The notes beneath the pieces are model-generated. The model did not search any database. It saw nothing but the letters and a program-made list of their open reading frames with translations, and was not told the origin of the DNA. Positions 17,090 through 25,727 of a stretch of 64,000 bases of DNA are shown one piece after another. How positions within the stretch are numbered: position 1 is the first letter of the stretch; each line of letters opens with the position of its first letter. A program made the translations under genes and the position numbers. Origin of the DNA: DASRDR01 sp963812945 [NCBI: uncultured Candidatus Rokubacteria bacterium] (GTDB taxonomy: Bacteria; Methylomirabilota; Methylomirabilia; Rokubacteriales); NCBI GenBank assembly GCA_963812945.1, contig CAWEXD010000008.1:3038001-3102000 (forward strand). Direction: 5' to 3'.

Positions 17090-17386
17090 TACTATCCGCT
17101 TGTGCAAGAGCCGCTCGATCCCGCGGCGGCGAGGACCTTGATTCGGACGATCCTAGAGGCCGGGACGGTCTCCTTCTCGCGACATGCCCTGGAGGAGCTG
17201 GGGAAGGACGACCTGACCACAATCGACGCGGTCAACGTACTTCGTGGCGGCGTCGTCAGCCCGGGGGAGCTGGAACGCGGGACCTGGCGGTACCCAATTC
17301 GCACCGCGCGCCTGGTCGTGGTTGTCGCGTTTCGTTCCGAGACGGAGCTGGTTGTCGTAACAGGATGGAGGGCAGGACGACGATGA
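17075..17386 (+). CDS. DUF4258 domain protein, probable toxin of a type II TA pair
   Basis: Small protein of 103 aa. The core FSRHALEELGKDDLTTIDAVNVLRGG followed by RYPIRTARLVVVVAFRSETELVVVTGWR fits the DUF4258/RelE-like barrel fold often paired with YgiT/MqsA-type antitoxins. Key positions visible are the SRHA histidine and the terminal VVTGWR strand. Start ATG 17075 lies inside the palindromic operator and has little Shine-Dalgarno signal. The stop overlaps the antitoxin start by ATGA, so translation is coupled. Toxin-first order matches MqsRA. Activity as an mRNA endonuclease is inferred from family and context, not shown. Confidence 0.7.
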   Translation: MSSLDYYPLVQEPLDPAAARTLIRTILEAGTVSFSRHALEELGKDDLTTIDAVNVLRGGVVSPGELERGTWRYPIRTARLVVVVAFRSETELVVVTGWRAGRR

Positions 17387-17871
17387 CGTGTCTGGATTGC
17401 CGAGGTGCGCTGAAGGTCACACGAGCGCCCTACCGATACACTGACAGTGGACTTCCGGGCGTGGTCCTCCTGGGGGTAGAGGTCCGTCGGTGCCAGAAGT
17501 GCGGAGCCGAGGAGGTCGCTATCCCGCGAATCGAGGATCTGCACCGCCTGATAGCCCAGGCAGTCATCCGGCGTCCCCACCGGCTGGCCCCTGCCGAGAT
17601 CAAGTACCTCCGGAAGTGGCTTGGCTGGTCAGGTGTCGATTTCGCCCGTCACATGGGGACGACACCTGAGACGGTCTCTCGCTGGGAACAGGGTCGCGTA
17701 CCCATGAGTCCTCAGGCGGACCGCCTCCTGCGGCTCATGGTCACGACGCGTGCGCCTGTAGCCGAATACTCCTTGGACTCCTTAACAACGATCAGCGATA
17801 AGACACCCCTCCGGCCAGCCCCCCTTCGAATCCAATGGGACCACGGTCGATGGCTCGCCCAAGCGGCGTGA
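17383..17871 (+). CDS. MqsA-like antitoxin: YgiT zinc finger plus XRE helix-turn-helix
   Basis: Antitoxin and DNA-binding autoregulator, 162 aa. The N-terminal zinc finger has two CxxC pairs (CLDC at residues 3-6 and CQKC near 37-40). The C-terminal XRE/Cro helix-turn-helix reads LGWSGVDFARHMGTTPETVSRWEQGRVPMS. The start was set at ATG 17383, which overlaps the toxin stop (ATGA) and begins right before the first CxxC; an ATG at 17365 is in frame but less likely. Probably binds the TTGAC/GTCAA half-sites around the toxin start. A C-terminal extension of ~45 residues is not part of the recognised domains. Confidence 0.85.
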   Translation: MTCLDCRGALKVTRAPYRYTDSGLPGVVLLGVEVRRCQKCGAEEVAIPRIEDLHRLIAQAVIRRPHRLAPAEIKYLRKWLGWSGVDFARHMGTTPETVSRWEQGRVPMSPQADRLLRLMVTTRAPVAEYSLDSLTTISDKTPLRPAPLRIQWDHGRWLAQAA

Positions 17872-17959
17872 GCGGCCTTCCGAGCCACAGGCCAATGCCA
17901 GCTGTGCCCGCGGTTTCGCTCAGGAAGTGCCTGGGGCGCTCCGACGGCCCGACCTGCCT

Positions 17960-18274
17960 CTAGTACTCCGGGGGCGCGTAGACGGTGAGGAAGAAGAGCG
18001 CCGTCGCGCCGACGCTCTGCACGTGGTGGGGCGTGCCGGCCGGGATCGTGGCGAGGCTGCCGGGACCGGCCACGCACCGCTTCTCGCCGATCCGGAGCTC
18101 GGCCTCGCCCTCGATCACGTAGAGGATCTGGTCCGCGTCGTGGGTCTCCTCCGGACCCGCGTCGTGGCCGGGCGCGACGGTCATGACGGCCGTCTGGCTG
18201 CGCGCGGTCTGCTGAAGGACCCGGAAGAACACCCCCCGGTGGTCGGCCGGGCGGACGACGAGGCCTCCCTTCAT
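17960..18274 (-). CDS. Small cupin domain protein
   Basis: Single-domain cupin of 104 aa. Cupin motif 1 is recognisable as PEETHDADQILYVIEGEAELRIGE (the His-x-Asp variant of HxH) and motif 2 as PGSLATIPAGTPHHVQS. The metal site therefore has at least H, E-like and H ligands. Start ATG 18274 follows a good GAGGAGGGG site; an in-frame ATG at 18289 is less likely. Last gene of a leftward run that begins at 22844, 11 bp after the propeller gene. The specific activity cannot be told; small cupins near oxidoreductases may be isomerases, dioxygenases or sensors. Confidence 0.8.
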   Translation of the reverse strand: MKGGLVVRPADHRGVFFRVLQQTARSQTAVMTVAPGHDAGPEETHDADQILYVIEGEAELRIGEKRCVAGPGSLATIPAGTPHHVQSVGATALFFLTVYAPPEY

Positions 18275-18285
18275 GGCACCCCTCC

Positions 18286-19836
18286 TCATCGCGTGCAGAC
18301 GATCTTGCCGCCGATGTTCTGACAGTTGGCCAGGCTCTGCCACGGCCAGGCGCGCGCCACGGTGCCGTCGCGCAGATCGACCCGGTAGGGCGACGCGATC
18401 GTGAGCCAGACCGCGTCGTCGGTCCACGCGACACCCTCCCAGCTCGCCGCCTCGACCTCCGTGGTGGCGCTCCGGAGCGGACGGCCGGTCCGGAGTTCGA
18501 GCAGCTCGTACGCCAGGCGATTGGGCCGCTCGAGGGCCTGGAGGAGCGCCACGCCGGCGGGCACGGCCCGCGCCGTCCAGCGGGGCGCCGCGCCGCCGGG
18601 CGCGCCGAGCGTCTTCTCCCACCGCACGGCGCCGCCCTCGGCGTCCATCGCCCAGAGCTCGTCGCGCATCGTGCCGCGCTGGCGCGTCGCCCGCACGATC
18701 AGCACGCCGTCCCGGGCATCGAGGACGCGCGTGTCGTACCCCTCGGGCACGGGCAGTGGCCGGAGCCGCCCCCCGTCGAGATCGAGGGCCCACACGGCCC
18801 CCTTCCCCGACGCGCCCACGCCGCTCTGTCCGAAGTGGAGCGCCCGCCCGTGCGCGACGTACCAGGGCACGCGGTCGTCGTCGACGCGCACGCCGGGGCG
18901 CGGGAGCGGCGCCTGCCACGCCGGCACGCCCCGCCGGAGATCCCAGGCCTCGAAGCAGTAGGCGGTGCCGGCCCGGCCGAGCGCGAGGATCGCGCGGTCG
19001 GCCGTGTACTCGGCCTGGGTCGCGTCGACCCACGGGCTCTGCTGGGCGGCGCAGCCGGGCCGGATGCGGCGGACGGTCTGGCCGGACTCCGCGCGGAGGA
19101 GGACGAGCTCGATGTCCCGCCCGCTCCCGCCCTTGTCCACCACGCCGACCAGGTCGCCGGCGGCCTCGAGATCCGGCGCGACCGGGCGGTTGAGACGCGT
19201 TCCCGCCCGCCACAGCGGCTGCCCGGTGGCCGCGTCGAAGGCCTGCACCGTGCCATCGGCCGCGAGCGCCACGACGCGCCCCCCGCCGAGCGCGAGGCAC
19301 TGCCGGCAGGCGGCATGGACCGCATCGGACAGGGTCGACTTCCACAGGAGCACGCCGGTGCCGAGCGCCCGCGCCTCGAGCCGCTCCCGGAAGGCGAGGA
19401 GCACGCGCTCGCCGTCGAGCCAGAGTCGCACCTGCCCGGCGTCGGGGCCGGCCACCCCGTCGAGCACGACGTCCCAGCGCGGCTTGTCGCCGGGCGCCCG
19501 GGCGATCCGGGTGAGGTAGACCCGCGCCTCGCCAGCTTGCCTCGCCCCCGACCGGATCACCTCGGCGGCGGGCTGGGCGTTCTCCTGGCTCAGGACCACG
19601 GCGCCGTCCGCGACCGGGAGAACGGCGCCGCGCGCGACCCGGCCGCCCTCGAAGAGCAGCGCCCGGAGCTCCGGCACCTTGAAGAAGGTCTGGTAGAGCC
19701 CGACCCCGACGCCGGCCGCGATGAGGATCGGCAGCCCGATCCCGATCACGAGCCCCCAGCCGATCAGCCGGCGGCTCCACCGGCCCGGCGGGCCCCCGGG
19801 CTCGGCGCCGCCGACGCGGACGCGGATCACCCGCAT
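18286..19836 (-). CDS. Membrane-anchored PQQ-like beta-propeller protein
   Basis: Protein of 516 aa. A single membrane segment (~residues 25-47, WGLVIGIGLPILIAAGVGVG) anchors a periplasmic domain. The body consists of PQQ-like/WD-type propeller blades, best seen in VVALAADGTVQAFDAATGQPLWRAG, GAVWALDLDGGRLRPLP and ELWAMDAEGGAVRWEKTLG. A CRQC pair and other cysteines (RPGCAAQQ, ANCQNI, IVCTR) are exported and may form disulfides. Known PQQ-dehydrogenase catalytic residues are not evident, so it may be a scaffold or sensor like BamB rather than an enzyme. It overlaps the upstream hydrolase gene by 10 bp. Confidence 0.75.
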   Translation of the reverse strand: MRVIRVRVGGAEPGGPPGRWSRRLIGWGLVIGIGLPILIAAGVGVGLYQTFFKVPELRALLFEGGRVARGAVLPVADGAVVLSQENAQPAAEVIRSGARQAGEARVYLTRIARAPGDKPRWDVVLDGVAGPDAGQVRLWLDGERVLLAFRERLEARALGTGVLLWKSTLSDAVHAACRQCLALGGGRVVALAADGTVQAFDAATGQPLWRAGTRLNRPVAPDLEAAGDLVGVVDKGGSGRDIELVLLRAESGQTVRRIRPGCAAQQSPWVDATQAEYTADRAILALGRAGTAYCFEAWDLRRGVPAWQAPLPRPGVRVDDDRVPWYVAHGRALHFGQSGVGASGKGAVWALDLDGGRLRPLPVPEGYDTRVLDARDGVLIVRATRQRGTMRDELWAMDAEGGAVRWEKTLGAPGGAAPRWTARAVPAGVALLQALERPNRLAYELLELRTGRPLRSATTEVEAASWEGVAWTDDAVWLTIASPYRVDLRDGTVARAWPWQSLANCQNIGGKIVCTR

Positions 19837-20645
19837 CGCCAGGCGGTGGCTCCCGCGATCCCGCCGGCCGGCCCGCGCGAGAGGTCCGCGAGGAACTCGC
19901 GGATCGCGGCGTTGACCCGGGCCGGCTGCTCGAGCTGCGGGAAGTGCCCGGCGCCCGGCACCTCCACCAGGCGCGCGGCCGCGATGGTGCCGGCGAGGGC
20001 GCGGCCGAGGCCGAGTGGCGTGAGCCGGTCTTCCGTCCCCGTCACGACCAGCGTGGGCGTCCGGATCGCGGCGAGCCGCTCGCGGACGTCGAAGCGATCG
20101 CATGCCAGATAGTCGCCGAGCGTCACGAGGGGCGGGACCTCGCGAAGGACGCGATCGACGACGGCCACGCGCTCCGCCGGCGTGTCCGCCGCGAACGAGA
20201 GGTCCTGGATGAGGCCGAGCCCCTCGCGGGGGCGCTCGCGCAGGAGATCGACGATGCGGACGAGCACCTGGAGCCGGGCGGCGGTGGCGATGAGGACCAG
20301 CCCGGCGACGCGCTCCGGCTGCGCGAGGGCGAAGGCCTGGGCGATCGCGCCGCCCATCGAGTGCCCCACGAGGACGACGCCGCCCGTCCCCAGCGCCTCG
20401 ACGAACGCGGCGAGCCAGTCCGCGTACCAGGCGATGCTCGGCCCCCCTCGGCCGCCGTGGGGTCCGTGGCCCGGCAGGTCGGGCGCCACGACGCGCGCCA
20501 CGTCGGCGAGCCCCTCCAGCTGGGGCTGCCACAGCTCGGCGGACCCGCCGGCGCCGTGGACCAGGATCAGCGGCGGTCCGGCCCCGGCCTCGAGCCACGC
20601 CCCCGGCCGGCCGGCGACGGGCCGGGTTCGCCGGGCCGCCGTCAC
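19827..20645 (-). CDS. Alpha/beta-fold hydrolase
   Basis: Cytoplasmic hydrolase of 272 aa. It has the oxyanion segment LVHGAGGSAELW, the nucleophile elbow GHSMGG, the acid region LVVTGTEDRLTP (Asp) and the catalytic histidine in PGAGHFPQLEQP. The start is GTG 20645, overlapping the DSD1-type gene stop as GTGA, so translation is coupled. Family members cleave esters, lactones or C-C bonds in catabolic pathways; the neighbours (LLM oxidoreductase, PLP enzyme) suggest a role in breaking down a small organic molecule. Specific substrate unknown. Confidence 0.88.
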   Translation of the reverse strand: MTAARRTRPVAGRPGAWLEAGAGPPLILVHGAGGSAELWQPQLEGLADVARVVAPDLPGHGPHGGRGGPSIAWYADWLAAFVEALGTGGVVLVGHSMGGAIAQAFALAQPERVAGLVLIATAARLQVLVRIVDLLRERPREGLGLIQDLSFAADTPAERVAVVDRVLREVPPLVTLGDYLACDRFDVRERLAAIRTPTLVVTGTEDRLTPLGLGRALAGTIAAARLVEVPGAGHFPQLEQPARVNAAIREFLADLSRGPAGGIAGATAWRCG

Positions 20646-21763
20646 CACATGGCGCCGCGGGCGGTGATCGGCCAGAGCGCCTCGACCCGGTCGCCCCGCA
20701 CGGCGACGTACCAGTCGTGGAGGTTGATCGTGGGGTCGCAGTGCCCGGGGATCAGCCAGACGCGATCGCCGAGCCGGAGCCCCCGGCCGCCGCCCGCGGG
20801 GCTCCCGAGCCGCAGGACCCCGTGCTCGTCGGACGCGCGCTGGTACTCGACCTGGGCCAGGCCCCGGACGCCCGGCATGCCCTTGTCGATGGAGAGCGCC
20901 TTCAGTCCGGCGTCCAGCACCGCCCGCTCCGGGGTCGGGCGGCTCATCACGGTGGCGACGACGTAGAGCGACTGCTCGAACTCCCGCGGGAACCCCTCGA
21001 CCAGACCGTACTCGACGTCCATGAAGCAGTACGAGCCGGCCTGGACCTCGGTGTAGACGCCGCTCGCGGCCTCCCACCGGTACGTGCCGGTCCCGGCCCC
21101 CGACACGGTCTCGCAGGGCAGGTCGTGCCGCTTCAGGAGATCGGCGGTATGCCGCACCTCCGCGATGGCCGCCTCCATGGTCGCGCGCCGCTTGTCCACC
21201 TCGTTGATGTGCTGGGCGCGGCCGTGGTAGGCCTGGAGCCCGGCGAAGCGGAGGCCGCGCTGGGCGGCGACGTGGCGGGCCAGGGCGAGCGCCGGCTCCC
21301 CCGGCAGGACGCCGCAGCGGCTCATCCCGATGTCGATCTCGACGAGCACCGGCAGGCGCACCCCGAAGGCGCGCGCCGCCTCGTCGAGGTCCCGCACGTT
21401 CTCGGGATCGTCGACGCACGCCATGACCTCGGCCTGCCGCGCGAGACCCATCAGGCGGGCGATCTTCCGGGCGCCGACCACCTCGTTCGACACGAGGACG
21501 TTGCGGACGCCGCCGTAGACCATCGCCTCGGCCTCGCTCACCTTCTGGCAGCACGACCCGACCGCCCCCCGCGCGACCTGGTGGAGCGCGACCACCGGGC
21601 ACTTGTGGGTCTTGGCGTGGCCGCGGAGGCGGACGGGCGTGCCGGCGAGCGAGGCCGCCATCCGGTCCAGGTTTCGCTCGTAGGCGTCGAGGTCGACGAC
21701 GAGGGCCGGCGTGTCGATCTCGGCGACGGGCATGCCGACGTCGGCGGGCGGGCGGGTCGTCAT
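20642..21763 (-). CDS. DSD1 family PLP-dependent enzyme (D-threonine aldolase-like)
   Basis: Fold-type III PLP enzyme of 373 aa, the family of D-threonine aldolase, 3-hydroxy-D-aspartate aldolase and D-serine dehydratase. The N-terminal start EIDTPALVVDLDAYERNLDRM and the PLP lysine in LRGHAKTHKC are clear. The barrel includes VEIDIGMSRCGV and YHGRAQHI. The C-terminal metal-site motif is PGHCDPTINLHDW (His and Cys ligands of the divalent metal). Overlaps the following hydrolase by 4 bp and follows the LLM gene by 10 bp. It probably cleaves or dehydrates a D-beta-hydroxy amino acid. Confidence 0.88.
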   Translation of the reverse strand: MTTRPPADVGMPVAEIDTPALVVDLDAYERNLDRMAASLAGTPVRLRGHAKTHKCPVVALHQVARGAVGSCCQKVSEAEAMVYGGVRNVLVSNEVVGARKIARLMGLARQAEVMACVDDPENVRDLDEAARAFGVRLPVLVEIDIGMSRCGVLPGEPALALARHVAAQRGLRFAGLQAYHGRAQHINEVDKRRATMEAAIAEVRHTADLLKRHDLPCETVSGAGTGTYRWEAASGVYTEVQAGSYCFMDVEYGLVEGFPREFEQSLYVVATVMSRPTPERAVLDAGLKALSIDKGMPGVRGLAQVEYQRASDEHGVLRLGSPAGGGRGLRLGDRVWLIPGHCDPTINLHDWYVAVRGDRVEALWPITARGAMW

Positions 21764-21773
21764 GGCGCTGACC

Positions 21774-22844
21774 TCACAATCGCGGGAGGACGTCGTCGAC
21801 GAGGAGCCGCATCGAGCGCGTCCACGCGTCGCGGGGCTCCCACTCGTGGCCGATGACGAGGAGGGTGCCGAAATCCCCCACGTCCTCGCGGAGCGCCCGG
21901 ATGCGCCGGACGACCTCGTCGGGATCGCCGACGAGCCAAGTATTGTCGGCCAGGTACTCGAGCGTGACCGCGCTGTCGGGCATCGCGGGATCCTGCTTGA
22001 GAACCTCCAGGCCGCGCCCCTTCTTGACCAGCGGGAAGAAGTAGCCCGTCCAGTCGCGCGCCAGCGGTCCCGTCAGCGCCTGACGGCGCGCCTCGGCCGT
22101 CGTGTCGGCGATGAACACGTCCCGCGCGACGCGCCAGGTCCCGCGGTCGGCCACGCGGCCCCCCTGTCGGGCCCCCGCCTCGACCGAGGCCCAGTGCGTC
22201 TTCAGCACCCGCGGCGGCACGAAGTTGATGCTCATCGGGATGTAGCCCCGCTCGCCCGCCAGGACGAGCGTGTCCGACTTCTCGGTGACACCCGCGACGG
22301 CGATCGGCGGATGCGGCCGCTGGTAGGGCCGGAGATGCAGGCGGAGCGCGATGTCCTCCTGCGGCTCCGGCACGCGGAAGCGCCAGCGCGGGGCCTCGTA
22401 GAGCCCGGGCTTGGGGTCGTTCCACAGGTCGAGGATGAGGTCGAGCATCGCGCGCGTGACCGTCCGGTGCTCGCCGCCCTTCGCGTCGAGCTCGAAGAGC
22501 TCGAGGTCTCCGGGGAACCCGCCCGAGCCCACGCCCCAGAGGAACCGGCCCTGCGCCATCTGGTCGAGCTGGGCGATGCGCTGCGACAGCATCAGCGGGT
22601 TGTGGTTCGGCAGGCAGGACACGCCGGTCCCGAGCTTCATCCGCCGCGTCATCCCGAGCGCCTGGGCGATGAAGAGATCGGGGCACGGGATGTTCTCCCA
22701 CTCCGCCGTGATGTGCTCGCCGACCCAGGCTTCCTCGAAGCCCAGCTGGTCGAGGAAGACGAGCTGCTCGAGATCGTCCGCCATCGTCCGGCCGGGATCG
22801 GCGCCCGGCGGGTGGAGCGGCATCGTGAAGTAGCCGACGCGCAT
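21774..22844 (-). CDS. LLM class flavin-dependent oxidoreductase
   Basis: Luciferase-like TIM-barrel monooxygenase of 356 aa using FMN or F420. Family features: N-terminal MRVGYFTMPLHPP, EAWVGEHI, LGTGVSCLPNHNPL, and the glycine-rich flavin strand GRFLWGVGSGGFPGDLELF. C-terminal NTWLVGDPDEVVRRIRAL is the usual closing motif. First gene of a five-gene leftward run (oxidoreductase, DSD1 enzyme, hydrolase, propeller, cupin). Members of this type (alkanal monooxygenase/limonene-like) open catabolic routes for hydrophobic or sulfur compounds; the actual substrate is unknown. Confidence 0.9.
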   Translation of the reverse strand: MRVGYFTMPLHPPGADPGRTMADDLEQLVFLDQLGFEEAWVGEHITAEWENIPCPDLFIAQALGMTRRMKLGTGVSCLPNHNPLMLSQRIAQLDQMAQGRFLWGVGSGGFPGDLELFELDAKGGEHRTVTRAMLDLILDLWNDPKPGLYEAPRWRFRVPEPQEDIALRLHLRPYQRPHPPIAVAGVTEKSDTLVLAGERGYIPMSINFVPPRVLKTHWASVEAGARQGGRVADRGTWRVARDVFIADTTAEARRQALTGPLARDWTGYFFPLVKKGRGLEVLKQDPAMPDSAVTLEYLADNTWLVGDPDEVVRRIRALREDVGDFGTLLVIGHEWEPRDAWTRSMRLLVDDVLPRL

Positions 22845-23092
22845 GGAGGCCTCCCTGTCGAGACGCGGACCGGCGCGGGCCCCCCCGGGTCGCGACCCGG
22901 CTAGCCTATCACGGGCGTCCCGTGGTCAGCCTCGACCGAGCAGCGCGTCGGCGGCGCGCAAGCCTCGGAGGATCGCCTCGGCGCCACGGCGCCAGCGCGC
23001 GGCGGGGCGGTGGCGCCAGGGCCGCCCAGCTCGAGACGTTGTAGACTGATCGCGGCCCCGATCCTATTTCCCCCGACCGGAAGGAGCGACTC

Positions 23093-24205
23093 ATGGCAGA
23101 GACGGGCAGGCTGGCCGCGTGGATGGGCGTCGGCAAGGGCTTCGAGATCCGCGAGTACCCGGTGCCGGACCCCAAGCCCGGCGCGCTCCTCGTCAAGGTG
23201 GCCATCGCGAACGTCTGCGGCTCCGACATGCACTACTGGAAGGGCGAGCAGGACATGGAGAAGCGGGGGCGGAAGCTCCCGCTCAACACCGGGCACGAGC
23301 ACATGGGCACCATCGCGAAGCTCGGCGCCGGGGTCACGACGGACTCCGCGGGCCAGCCCCTCCGGGAGGGCGACCGGGTCATCTACCGCTACTTCCTGCC
23401 CTGCGGGCGGTGCCGGGCCTGCCTCCGCCGGCAGTTCAAGTCGTGCCCGACGCGGCAGTCGAACTGGTCGGTGCCCTGCGACGTCTGGCCGCACTTCCAG
23501 GGCGGCTACGGCCAGTACTTCTACCTCGGCCCCAACCACGCGATCTTCCGGATCCCCGACGAGATCACGGACACGATGGCCGCCGGCATCAACTGCGCGT
23601 TCACGCAGGTCCTCGCCGCGCTCGACATCGCGGGGTTCAAGGCCGGCCGGACGGTCGCGATCCAGGGCGCCGGCGGGCTCGGCATCTACGCCTGCGCCGT
23701 CGCCCGGGAGATGGGCGCGTCGCGGGTGATCGTGATCGACGGCATCGACGAGCGGCTCCAGCTCGCCCGGGACTTCGGCGCCGACGAAACGGTCGACCTC
23801 CGCGAGTGCCCCACCCCGGCGGCGCGGATCGAGCGCGTGATGGAGCTCACCGAGCGGTGGGGGGCGGATGTCGTGATGGAGCTCGTCGGCAACCCGAACG
23901 TGGTCGACGAGGGCCTTCGCATGGTGGCGCCCGAGGGCACGTACCTCGAGATCGGCAACATCAACGTCGGCTGGGAGACCCGCTTCGACCCCGCGTGGAT
24001 CCTCTTCGGCAACCGCCGGATCATCGGCGTCGCCCACTACGAGGCCGAGCACCTGAAGGCGACGCTCGACCTCATGATCCGGACGCGCGAGCGGTACCCC
24101 TACGACCGGATCCTCTCGCACACGTTCCCGCTCGACCAGATCAACGAGGCGTTCCGCCAGCAGGAAGACGGCCACATCACGCGCGGCGCCATCGTCCCGA
24201 ACTAG
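23093..24205 (+). CDS. Zinc-dependent alcohol dehydrogenase family protein
   Basis: Medium-chain dehydrogenase of 370 aa. Catalytic zinc ligands are suggested by NVCGSDMHYW (Cys) and GHEHMG (His-Glu). The structural zinc lobe has four cysteines in CGRCRACLRRQFKSC. The Rossmann signature is IQGAGGLGIYACAVAREMGA followed by VIDGIDERL (Asp suggests NAD). Start ATG 23093 follows AAGGAG at proper spacing. It stands alone, divergent from the LLM operon across 248 bp. Residues around the substrate pocket differ from standard ethanol or threonine dehydrogenases, so no substrate is assigned. Confidence 0.92.
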   Translation: MAETGRLAAWMGVGKGFEIREYPVPDPKPGALLVKVAIANVCGSDMHYWKGEQDMEKRGRKLPLNTGHEHMGTIAKLGAGVTTDSAGQPLREGDRVIYRYFLPCGRCRACLRRQFKSCPTRQSNWSVPCDVWPHFQGGYGQYFYLGPNHAIFRIPDEITDTMAAGINCAFTQVLAALDIAGFKAGRTVAIQGAGGLGIYACAVAREMGASRVIVIDGIDERLQLARDFGADETVDLRECPTPAARIERVMELTERWGADVVMELVGNPNVVDEGLRMVAPEGTYLEIGNINVGWETRFDPAWILFGNRRIIGVAHYEAEHLKATLDLMIRTRERYPYDRILSHTFPLDQINEAFRQQEDGHITRGAIVPN

Positions 24206-24529
24206 GCTCCTAGCCGCACCGCCCGGGCGACGCCGAGCCCCGCCCCCAACGCTCGACCGCCTGCCCGTGCCGGGCCGACAGGCATGGCACCGGCGGCGGC
24301 GCGCCTCGCCCACTCGGCCAGGGTCCGTCCCCTGACGTCAGCCCCGGTGGGCGGCCCGCCTCCCGGGGCGAGGGCGAGGGGCACGCGTGCAAGCACCAGG
24401 GCTTGCGCGGTCGAACGTGGCGTGACGTGAGGGCGTGGTGGCGCCGGGGATCGCGGTCGGTTATCGTATTTTTCATCCGGGCGCGGATGCCCCGACGGCG
24501 CGCGACGTGAGCGGTCGAGCCCGACAGCC
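24206..24529 (+). other. Non-coding gap upstream of the cyclase gene
   Basis: About 324 bp with no convincing gene on either strand. The notable part is an AT-rich patch near 24460-24476 (GTTATCGTATTTTTC), about 60 bp before the cyclase start. It is a likely promoter location, though no clean -35 is seen. Confidence 0.4.
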
Positions 24530-25720
24530 ATGAGCAACCTCAGCGCCAGCAAGCGAGCGCGACTACCCAAGCGCGCCTTCGCGTACGTGGACTCGAAGGG
24601 ACGCAAGCGGCTGCCGATCCACGACGAATCTCACGTGCGGAACGCGCTGTCGCGCTTCAATCAGGTGGCGTTCGAGGACGAGGCGGCCAGAGAGCGGGCG
24701 CGCCAGCGGCTGCTCGTCGCCGCCAAGAAGTACGGGATCGTGCCCATCGGATTCATGGCCGGCCAGCTCCGATCCCAGATGAGCGAGGCGACGGCGGGCC
24801 GGCTGGTGATCGAGCTGGGGCAGGTGGGCACGCCGGGCGAGTTCGAGCAGCGGCTGCGCACGGCGCTGCGCGACCCCACCCTGTCGGTGTTGCACTGGTC
24901 CGATTCGGCCGCGACCTATCTCGACGGCGCCGGGCAGCCGGCCGTGCTGCCCTCGCCCGGCGACAGCCGCGCGGTGACGCTGCTCGAGCGGCAGGGCCGG
25001 CCGATGACCGCCCTCGTGCACGACCCCGCCGTCCTGGACAGCCCCGACCTCGTCAAGACCGTCACGGCGGCGGTCCGGCTGACGGTCGAGAACGAGCGGC
25101 TTCGCGGCCAGGTCGACGCTCGGGCCAGCGAGCTGCGGACGCTGCCGACGGGGCATGTGACCTTCCTCCTGACCGACATGGAGGAGTCGACCAGCCACCT
25201 TCAACGACTGGGCGATCGGTACGCCGCCCTCCTGGCCGACGTCCGCGCCATCATCCGGGGCGCCGTGCACCGGGCCGGGGGCCGTGAGGTCGACGCGCGC
25301 GCCGACGAGTTCTTCGCCGTCTTCGGCCGCGCTCCGGCGGCGCTCGACGCCGCGCTCGCGATCGAACGGACCGTACGCGAGCGGGCGTGGCCGGACAGCG
25401 TCGAGGTGCGGCTCCGCATCGGCGTCCACAGCGGACGTCCCACCCTCACCAATGCCGGGTATGTCGGTCTGGCCGTGCACACCGTCGCCCGGATCTGCTC
25501 GGCGGCTCACGGCGGCCAGATCCTGCTCTCGGCGGCGACGCGCGATGCCGTGAGCCGGTCGCGGCCGACCGGCGTGCGCTTCCGAAGCCTGAGCTCGCAC
25601 CGCCTCCGCGGCCTGCGCGACCCGGTGGCGCTCTATCAGGTAGAGGCCGCGGGCTTGGTCGCGCGCTTTCGTCCGTTGCGAACGGAGGCGGCCGCGCCCG
25701 CCCAGACTCCGAATCGCTGA
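24530..25720 (+). CDS. Class III adenylate/guanylate cyclase-like protein with DUF6582 and kinase-type input domains
   Basis: Protein of 396 aa in three parts. Residues ~8-80 match DUF6582-type sequence (KRAFAYVDSKGRKRLPIHDESHVRNAL, KKYGIVPIGF). Residues ~95-205 resemble the input domain that precedes DesK-type histidine kinases (LRTALRDPTLSVLHW to VRLTVENERLRG). Residues ~215-385 are the class III cyclase domain: VTFLLTDMEEST (first metal Asp), GGREVDARADEFFAVF (second metal Asp region) and HSGRPTLTNAGYVGLAVHTVARI. The conserved substrate-specifying residues are only partly visible, so nucleotide choice is open. No membrane segment. ATG 24530 has weak ribosome-site support. Eight bp before the next gene. 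Confidence 0.8.
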   Translation: MSNLSASKRARLPKRAFAYVDSKGRKRLPIHDESHVRNALSRFNQVAFEDEAARERARQRLLVAAKKYGIVPIGFMAGQLRSQMSEATAGRLVIELGQVGTPGEFEQRLRTALRDPTLSVLHWSDSAATYLDGAGQPAVLPSPGDSRAVTLLERQGRPMTALVHDPAVLDSPDLVKTVTAAVRLTVENERLRGQVDARASELRTLPTGHVTFLLTDMEESTSHLQRLGDRYAALLADVRAIIRGAVHRAGGREVDARADEFFAVFGRAPAALDAALAIERTVRERAWPDSVEVRLRIGVHSGRPTLTNAGYVGLAVHTVARICSAAHGGQILLSAATRDAVSRSRPTGVRFRSLSSHRLRGLRDPVALYQVEAAGLVARFRPLRTEAAAPAQTPNR

Positions 25721-25727
25721 CCGCCGC

